From NCBI GenBank assembly GCA_021823085.1, contig JAKAPG010000034.1, positions 1-10,806 of the forward strand: a DNA stretch of 10,806 nucleotides, given 5' to 3'. A program made the translations under genes and the position numbers. This DNA is from Thermoplasmata archaeon (GTDB lineage Archaea; Thermoplasmatota; Thermoplasmata; Lutacidiplasmatales; UBA184). This document shows positions 6,610 through 10,806 of this stretch, one piece after another. Under the pieces are notes generated by a model that worked only from the letters and a program-made list of their open reading frames with translations, ran no database searches and was not told the origin of the DNA. Every line of letters begins with the position of its first letter. Position 1 is the first letter of the stretch.

Positions 6610-7578
6610 ATGCCCGTACCGATCCAGAGCACTCTCGGAATGCTGGGGGACAATCTCCGGAAGCGGGGCAGCGCGCTGCCCCTGAGCCGCCGGGCCGCCA
6701 TGGCCTGGACCCGCGGCCTCGACATCCCGCGGGGGGGCGAGACGGTCCTCTACACGGGGCAGATGTGGCAGATGGCCCCGGCGATCAACGCCATGACCCA
6801 CCGGCTGGCCCGGTTCGAGGGGTCCCGCCTCTCGGGGCTCTTCGGGTTCGCCCGCCGGATGAACCGGCTCGTGAACCTCACCCCGCTCCTCGCCCGTTCC
6901 TCGGCGGCCGAGCGGCAGGCGTACACCGACCGCCTGCGCAACATCGCGCGGCTCCTCAAGGCCGCGGGCATCCCGTTCGGCTACCTCTACGAGGACGACC
7001 TCTATGCCGGCGGGTTGGCCCACGATGAGGGGCTCGACACGGTGTTCGTCGCCCATGCGAAGCGGATCCAGGCGGTCCTCCAGCGGCACGGCGTGAAGCG
7101 GGTGATCACCGTCGATCCCCACACCACCAACATGCTGCGCAGCGTCATCCCGAAGGCGCTCCCCGGCTTCTCGGTCGAGGTGAAGAGCTACCTCGAGGTC
7201 CTCGCCGAGCGCGCGCCGCCGGTCCGCCGGTCCCTCGACCGAAGCGCGACGATGCACGACTCGTGCGTCTACGCCCGCTACGAGGGAGTGCTGGCCGAAC
7301 CCCGCGCGCTCCTGGCGCGGGGTGGGGTCCGCCTGGACGAGACGGAGATGTCCGGCCCGCTCACGTTCTGCTGCGGGGGACCGGCGGAGATGCTCTTTCC
7401 CTCGCGATCCGCGGACGTTGCCCGGCGCCGGGTCGCCCAGCTGAAGGCCGCGAACCCCGAGGTGATCACCGCCTGCCCGCTCTGCCTCGCGAACCTCTCT
7501 CGGGTCGCCGAGCCGGACGTGCGCATCCGCGACATCTCCGACTACCTCGTCGAGGCGTACGCCCCGGCCGAGGCGTAG
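6610..7578 (+). CDS. hdrB: HdrB/HdrD-like CCG-domain protein with one degenerate CCG half
   Basis: A 322-aa protein of the heterodisulfide reductase B / HdrD C-terminal family. The C-terminal half has one complete CCG motif: Cys219 (HDSCVYARYEG), Cys254-Cys255 (FCCGGPAEM), then Cys289-x2-Cys292 (CPLC). In HdrB each such motif binds a noncubane iron-sulfur cluster that handles disulfide or thiol chemistry. The N-terminal half keeps the fold pattern (VLYTGQMWQMAP where a cysteine usually stands; EDDLYAGGLAHDEG where CCG usually stands; VITVDPHTTN where CPxC usually stands) but has none of the ligands. Those five cysteines are the only ones in the protein. It therefore probably binds one cluster. 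It has a good GGAGGGA site directly after the hdrC stop and is the last gene of the operon. Physically it would receive electrons from HdrC. The sulfur substrate is unknown. Confidence 0.88.
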   Translation: MPVPIQSTLGMLGDNLRKRGSALPLSRRAAMAWTRGLDIPRGGETVLYTGQMWQMAPAINAMTHRLARFEGSRLSGLFGFARRMNRLVNLTPLLARSSAAERQAYTDRLRNIARLLKAAGIPFGYLYEDDLYAGGLAHDEGLDTVFVAHAKRIQAVLQRHGVKRVITVDPHTTNMLRSVIPKALPGFSVEVKSYLEVLAERAPPVRRSLDRSATMHDSCVYARYEGVLAEPRALLARGGVRLDETEMSGPLTFCCGGPAEMLFPSRSADVARRRVAQLKAANPEVITACPLCLANLSRVAEPDVRIRDISDYLVEAYAPAEA

Positions 7579-7612
7579 AAACGCGTCGGGGGGCCGCGGA
7601 GACCGGGGCGGA

Positions 7613-7822
7613 CTAGGGGGTGGGGGCAGAGCTCGGCGCGCCGCCGCGACCGAGCACGCCGCCGACGGCCCCTAGGACGATGCCCACCACGACCAGGCCG
7701 ATGTCCTTGGGGTCGATACCGGAGGAGTCGCCCTTCCCCAACGCATCCAGCACCAGGAAGACGATTCCGGCCAGGGTGACGAGCGCGCCGACCACGATCA
7801 GGGCAGTGGACCCCTTGGACAT
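7613..7822 (-). CDS. Small two-helix membrane protein, unknown function
   Basis: A 69-aa protein. Two hydrophobic segments (about residues 7-27 and 41-57) are joined by a short polar loop with GKGDSSGIDPKD, and a Gly/Ser/Pro tail follows. This predicts a helical hairpin in the membrane. The start at MSKGS is chosen because the upstream extension of 33 residues is Arg/Pro-rich and looks like translated noncoding DNA. No convincing ribosome site precedes it. It converges on the hdr operon with a 34-base gap between stop codons and is divergent from the gene at 8003. No cysteines, no recognisable family and no functional link to the Hdr complex are visible. Confidence 0.6.
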   Translation of the reverse strand: MSKGSTALIVVGALVTLAGIVFLVLDALGKGDSSGIDPKDIGLVVVGIVLGAVGGVLGRGGAPSSAPTP

Positions 7823-8002
7823 GTCCCGGCGACCGGGCGGGCGTTCATCACACTTTGCCACCCGTCCCGGAGCGCCCTCGAGCGGCCCCGGGGGCTTCGT
7901 CCCTCGCCCGCGGTCGCGCATTGGTCGGTCACGGCCCGCCGTCGAACGGCGGTGACGGGCGCCTTAAGCCGTGGGGGGCGGGTGGCCCGGCCGGGGCCGA
8001 AC

Positions 8003-8566
8003 ATGTCGAAGCCGGCGGCTCCGCCGCTCGTGGCGCTGCTGCAGACCCCGTCGCTCCGCCTCGCGATCAAGTGGGCCGAGCACCGGGGGGACGGGGTGAG
8101 CGTCGGCGCGGCCGTCTACCCGAACGGACGGGTGGAGCCGGTCGTGCGCGTCCATCACGGCCCGGCGCCGATCTACATCCGGGACCTCGGCAAATGCCTG
8201 CTCGTGATGGGCTACCTCGAGGTGCCGGAAGCGGTCCGCGTCAAGCTCGCGGCCGCGCCGTCCGAGGAGCGGAGCGCCTTCCTCTACGAGCTGCGCGAGA
8301 TCCTGATGTCGTGCCCGCGGATCGGGTTCGCCCTCGCCCCCGGCGGCGTCAGCGAGTCCGGTCGGATCGAGCGGGTCGGGCTGGACCAGACGCTCCAGGT
8401 CGCCGAGAACGACCCCGGCTCGTTCAACCGGTTCTGCGATGCGGTCCAGGAGACCGAGACCGTTCTGCTGCGCGTGCTCGAGCGGATGCGGGCGTTCGCC
8501 GCGCACCACGAGCCTCCCTCGACGTACTCTTCCGGCACGGCGCCGCCGACGGACATCTACCGGTAG
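8003..8566 (+). CDS. Unknown protein, possibly DUF2299-like
   Basis: A 187-aa soluble protein. It has an N-terminal helix, several beta strands (VSVGAAVYPNGRVEPVVRVHH, APIYIRDLGKCLLVMGYLEV), a helix after AAAPSEERSAFLYELREIL, another strand pair (IGFALAP, GRIERVGLDQTLQ), and a long C-terminal helix NRFCDAVQETETVLLRVLERM. This strand/helix order resembles archaeal DUF2299 proteins, which have a TY3/CesT-chaperone-like fold, but this is recognised by pattern only. The start at ATG 8003 is supported by a TATA-like CCTTAAG at 7962-7968, which would lie inside the longer GTG 7952 form. The C-terminal 20 residues are Pro/Ser/Thr-rich and probably disordered. It is divergent from the small membrane protein, with about 180 bases between the starts. 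Confidence 0.72.
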   Translation: MSKPAAPPLVALLQTPSLRLAIKWAEHRGDGVSVGAAVYPNGRVEPVVRVHHGPAPIYIRDLGKCLLVMGYLEVPEAVRVKLAAAPSEERSAFLYELREILMSCPRIGFALAPGGVSESGRIERVGLDQTLQVAENDPGSFNRFCDAVQETETVLLRVLERMRAFAAHHEPPSTYSSGTAPPTDIYR

Positions 8567-8758
8567 CCGTCGGGGCGTGGATCCGGGCGGGGCGCCGTCG
8601 TCGATGACCTGGCCCGGCCGTGCGGCGGGACGGAGGGAGCGCAGGACCACTACCGCCCCGAGACCGGCACCGGGCCGACCGGGGCGAGCGAGGGGGAGGG
8701 CGTCGGTAACGTCGCCTCCGGGAGCGGGCCCGACGGCCGCCCCCGTCGAGTCGGCTTG

Positions 8759-8799
8759 ACCCCGGGTTCTTTCGGCCACTCGGCGTGGCCACCCCGGGT
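8759..8799 (+). repeat. Nested inverted/direct repeat before the CBS-domain gene
   Basis: GGCCAC (8774-8779) and GTGGCC (8785-8790) form perfect 6-base arms around TCGGC. They are flanked on both sides by ACCCCGGGT (8759-8767 and 8791-8799), itself almost self-complementary. Transcribed, this could fold into a hairpin whose right flank runs into the GGGTGGT that precedes the preferred GTG start of the CBS gene. High local GC makes chance symmetry likely. Confidence 0.3.
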
Positions 8800-8806
8800 G
8801 GTATTC

Positions 8807-9439
8807 GTGGCGGCTGCCCGAGTGCGCAAGGAGATCTCCGTCGCGGCCCTGCCGCTCGCCGAAGAGGAGGAGCGTGCGTTCCCGGTGAGCCGGGTGCGAC
8901 CGGCCGGCGCTCCGAGCACCGGACCGTCCGTCGTCCGGGTCCCCCGCGGCGTGGCGGTCCACGACGTGATGACGCGATCCGTCCACACGGTGCGGCCGAC
9001 GGACACCGTCTTCGAAGCGGTCGGGCGGATGATCCAGATGGGCGTCAGCGGGCTCCCCGTCGTCTCGGGACGGAAGCTCGTCGGGGTGATCACCCAGAAC
9101 GACGTGGGCCGGCTCCTCGCGGAGCGCACCCACCTCACTCCCCTCGGGACCGTCCTCGAGATCGCGACCGCGCGGGCCGCCGACGATCCGAGCGGACCCC
9201 TCGGTCGCCATGCCCTCGAGCTGCGCGGGCTCAAGGTTCGCTCGGCGATGACCCCCGATCCGGTGACGATCGCCGCGACCGCGAGCGTCGGTGCGGCCGT
9301 CGATCGGATGGAGACGGAGCAGGTGAAGCGTCTTCCGGTTCTAGACGACCGGGGGCGCCTCGTCGGGATCGTGACCCGCCGCGACCTCCTCCGAACGCTG
9401 GAGGAGGGACGGCGCTCGCCCCGTCCGCCCGGGGACTAG
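8807..9439 (+). CDS. Protein with two CBS domains
   Basis: A protein of about 210 aa ending in a CBS pair, a module that senses adenine nucleotides or related ligands. The N-terminal 50 residues are variable and rich in Glu, Pro and Val. The first CBS repeat spans about residues 51-104 (VHDVMTRSVHTVRPTDTV ... SGLPVV ... LVGVITQNDV). The second spans about 144-195 (VRSAMTPDPVTIAATASV ... VKRLPVLDD ... LVGIVTRRDL). A linker of about 35 residues lies between them. No catalytic or DNA-binding domain is attached, so it probably acts by binding a partner. The start is uncertain: GTG 8807 has a GGGTGGT upstream, and GTG 8798, GTG 8822 and TTG 8756 are in frame. It ends in an Arg/Pro-rich tail. Its TAG shares bases with a minus-strand stop. 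Confidence 0.88.
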   Translation: MAAARVRKEISVAALPLAEEEERAFPVSRVRPAGAPSTGPSVVRVPRGVAVHDVMTRSVHTVRPTDTVFEAVGRMIQMGVSGLPVVSGRKLVGVITQNDVGRLLAERTHLTPLGTVLEIATARAADDPSGPLGRHALELRGLKVRSAMTPDPVTIAATASVGAAVDRMETEQVKRLPVLDDRGRLVGIVTRRDLLRTLEEGRRSPRPPGD

Positions 9440-9588
9440 CCCGACGCGGGCCGGGCCGTGCGGCCGAACCCGTACCATGTCCAGGCCGCGCCCATGACGC
9501 CCGCGGGGTAGTACCTTAGGGTCTCGAAATGACACCCGCCCCCAATCTCGAGGCCCCGTAGAAACACGAGGGTCGAGCAGTTGCGTCG
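9436..9588 (-). pseudogene. Possible C-terminal remnant of a lost gene
   Basis: Between an in-frame TGA (9591-9589) and a TAG (9438-9436), the minus strand reads 50 codons. The translation looks protein-like rather than the Arg/Pro-rich sequence typical of shadow frames: STLVFLRGLEIGGGCHF, then ETLRYYPAGVMGAAW, then TWYGFGRTA. There is no plausible start codon before an internal ATG (residue 32), so it would be the tail of a membrane or surface protein cut off upstream. The cut lies next to the 3' end of the lower-GC two-gene unit, which fits a rearrangement boundary. No family is assigned. It could also be chance. Confidence 0.25.
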
Positions 9589-9625
9589 TCAGGGCACTTC
9601 GCCCATCGTAGCCACGCGAGCCGGC

Positions 9626-10564
9626 TTATGCTCCTTCGCGGAGACGCAACAAGAGTCCCCCGCCTCGCGCTTCAAGTGTGGCAGGTAGCTGTTCGGGTCG
9701 GTCGAAAGGGCGGAGCACATCCAACCCAGGCACCTCAAGGGTGTTACCCGTGGCGACGAGATTGCCCTCAGGGTGGGAGCGCACCAACAGAAGTCTCCGA
9801 TCAGGAGAGACATGCACGAAGTAGCGGCCGTCGCGGAACATTTCGGAACGGATTCTGCTCGCCGAGTTCCTGTCAATAAACAGGGGTGAGAGACTCGAAG
9901 CCCCGATAGTAAACCAGTTCGGCGGGCCATTGCTCGGCGCACTCGATACGGCTTCTTGCGAGGGTTCGACCCTCGATGGAGGAGCAGGAGAGGGTGGAGC
10001 CGCCCTCAGCGCCTCCACCTCGCGACGGAGCGTACCAGCCGAGTCAGAGAGTCGGGTGACCTCCGCGTGAAGGGAGTCGGCCTCGCTCCGAGCAGCGTCC
10101 CGTTCTCGCTGCATGGCTTCAACCCTTGACTGCGCCGCCTTTTCGAGCTCATCCTGAATCCGTTTGCGCGCGAGGTCCAGCAGCGTTGACTGCGAGGTGA
10201 GTTGGAGCGCAGCCAACACCTTGTCCACTTGGTCCGGGCGGAGGTCGAAGAGGTAGCTCGCGTCAACCTTCGCTACGGGGTTCGCGTAGTAGACCGGGGC
10301 CCCTGTGACCGGCCGATACTCCTCAAGCTCGCAGAACCAGGTCTCGCCAGATTTGATGTCGCTTCCCTGGCGCTTCTTGTCGGGGAACACGGGCCGGCCG
10401 CTCGTGGGGTGACGGCCGATAGGGTCCGAATGGCTGGGCTCCGAGTTTCGAACGAAAGTCACGAGCTGGAGCGTGTCCAATCGCGCGCGAAGAGCCCGAT
10501 CTCTTCCCTCTGTAGCCGCGAGCTTCTGTAAGTCCAGCAAATCCCTCGGCTTCTCTTCGGTCAT
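9626..10564 (-). CDS. Unknown coiled-coil protein
   Basis: A 312-aa protein. The N-terminal part (residues 1-30) is helical. Residues about 32-107 look beta-rich (SGRPVFPDKK, GETWFCELEEY, GAPVYYANPVAKVD) and could be a small OB-like domain. A long charged helix follows at about 112-188, with heptad-like Leu/Ala spacing and many Arg/Glu, predicting a coiled coil. A Pro/Ser linker (189-215) leads to a C-terminal beta-rich region (NWFTIGASSL, GRYFVHVSPDRRLLLVRSH). There is no signal peptide or membrane segment. The ATG overlaps the stop of the upstream 69-aa gene (TGATG), so translation is coupled. Base composition is visibly lower in GC than the hdr operon. I do not recognise the family. Confidence 0.7.
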   Translation of the reverse strand: MTEEKPRDLLDLQKLAATEGRDRALRARLDTLQLVTFVRNSEPSHSDPIGRHPTSGRPVFPDKKRQGSDIKSGETWFCELEEYRPVTGAPVYYANPVAKVDASYLFDLRPDQVDKVLAALQLTSQSTLLDLARKRIQDELEKAAQSRVEAMQRERDAARSEADSLHAEVTRLSDSAGTLRREVEALRAAPPSPAPPSRVEPSQEAVSSAPSNGPPNWFTIGASSLSPLFIDRNSASRIRSEMFRDGRYFVHVSPDRRLLLVRSHPEGNLVATGNTLEVPGLDVLRPFDRPEQLPATLEARGGGLLLRLREGA

Positions 10565-10773
10565 CAATCACCGGGGGCCCCGCCGCTCCCAATCTGCAGG
10601 AGTGGCAGCTCATCGAGATCTTGGATGCGGTCCGCGACCTTCTGCAGATGCGAGGAGAAGGCACTCCGTTTCTCGTTTTGTACGTGTTTAGCTCCCTCGA
10701 CGATTCGGGGCTCATCGTGCATTGAGCTCGGCATGGTTCCGGGCGTACCCAAACTGTAAATCCGGGAAGCCAT
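10564..10773 (-). CDS. Small unknown protein, coupled to the coiled-coil gene
   Basis: A 69-aa hydrophilic protein with a helical segment around residues 27-52 (GAKHVQNEKRSAFSSHL, KVADRIQDLDELP) and a Gly-rich end. The ATG at 10773 has a good GGAGGG site 3-4 bases upstream. A TTG at 10794 is in frame and the frame stays open to the window edge, so a longer form cannot be ruled out. Its TGA shares one base with the next ATG, placing it in the same transcript as the 312-aa coiled-coil protein. Function and family are unknown. Confidence 0.55.
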   Translation of the reverse strand: MASRIYSLGTPGTMPSSMHDEPRIVEGAKHVQNEKRSAFSSHLQKVADRIQDLDELPLLQIGSGGAPGD

Positions 10774-10806
10774 TAACCCTCCGCCCGAGGGCAAATGGCC
10801 TCGGCA

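Noticed and set aside
1174..7578. Canonical methanogen HdrABC-MvhADG
   Set aside because: There are no hydrogenase subunits, HdrB lacks one CCG site, and tusA plus an NAD(P)H module are present.
7962..7968. CCTTAAG as a stand-alone promoter feature
   Set aside because: Position and AT content suggest a TATA box for the 8003 gene, but one 4-base TTAA in GC-rich DNA is too weak to list separately.
8567..8806. A small gene between the 8003 gene and the CBS gene
   Set aside because: All frames here give Arg/Pro/Gly-rich translations without a supported start. It is treated as intergenic with a repeat element.
7964..9211. Minus-strand open frame of 415 codons spanning the 8003 gene and the CBS gene
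   Set aside because: It crosses an intergenic region and two plus-strand genes, is Arg/Asp/Gly-rich, and has no recognisable domain.

Overview
The window is about 10.8 kb of GC-rich DNA. One hand-counted 60-base row inside the main operon is about 68% GC, and one row near the right end is about 57%. The compact gene layout, start/stop overlaps and redox-gene content fit a high-GC archaeon, possibly of the Thermoplasmatota, but bacterial relatives of this cluster cannot be excluded from sequence alone. No rRNA, tRNA, CRISPR array or insertion sequence was found.

Left part (about 90-7578, plus strand): a sulfur-relay and heterodisulfide-reductase-like locus. A DsrE-family protein (COG2210-like, one cysteine) is followed by a strong GC-rich hairpin and a 261-base gap that holds a 16-base near-palindrome. 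A tightly packed run of seven genes then begins: TusA (CPGP motif), an MvhD/FlpD-like protein, a 910-aa HdrA with an NAD(P)H-oxidoreductase (GltD/NfnL-like) module nested inside it, a second HdrA of 574 aa, an 83-aa winged-helix protein, HdrC, and an HdrB-like protein that keeps only one of the two usual CCG cysteine motifs. Adjacent genes overlap by 1-4 bases or sit 0-9 bases apart, so they are almost certainly one operon.

Working model (inference): DsrE and TusA carry protein-bound sulfane sulfur to or from an HdrA2-MvhD-HdrC-HdrB flavin/iron-sulfur complex. The GltD-like module lets that complex exchange electrons with NAD(P)H. No hydrogenase large subunit or formate dehydrogenase is present, so the nested module is the likely electron entry or exit. 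The direction (persulfide oxidation or disulfide/sulfur reduction) cannot be read from the sequence.

Middle part (7613-9439): a two-helix membrane protein on the minus strand converges on the operon. It is divergent from a 187-aa unknown protein that may have a DUF2299-like fold. A two-CBS-domain protein follows.

Right part (9436-10773, minus strand): a possible C-terminal gene remnant, then a two-gene unit of unrecognised proteins (a 69-aa protein overlapping a 312-aa coiled-coil protein by a TGATG junction). Its lower GC and lack of recognisable families suggest an accessory segment.
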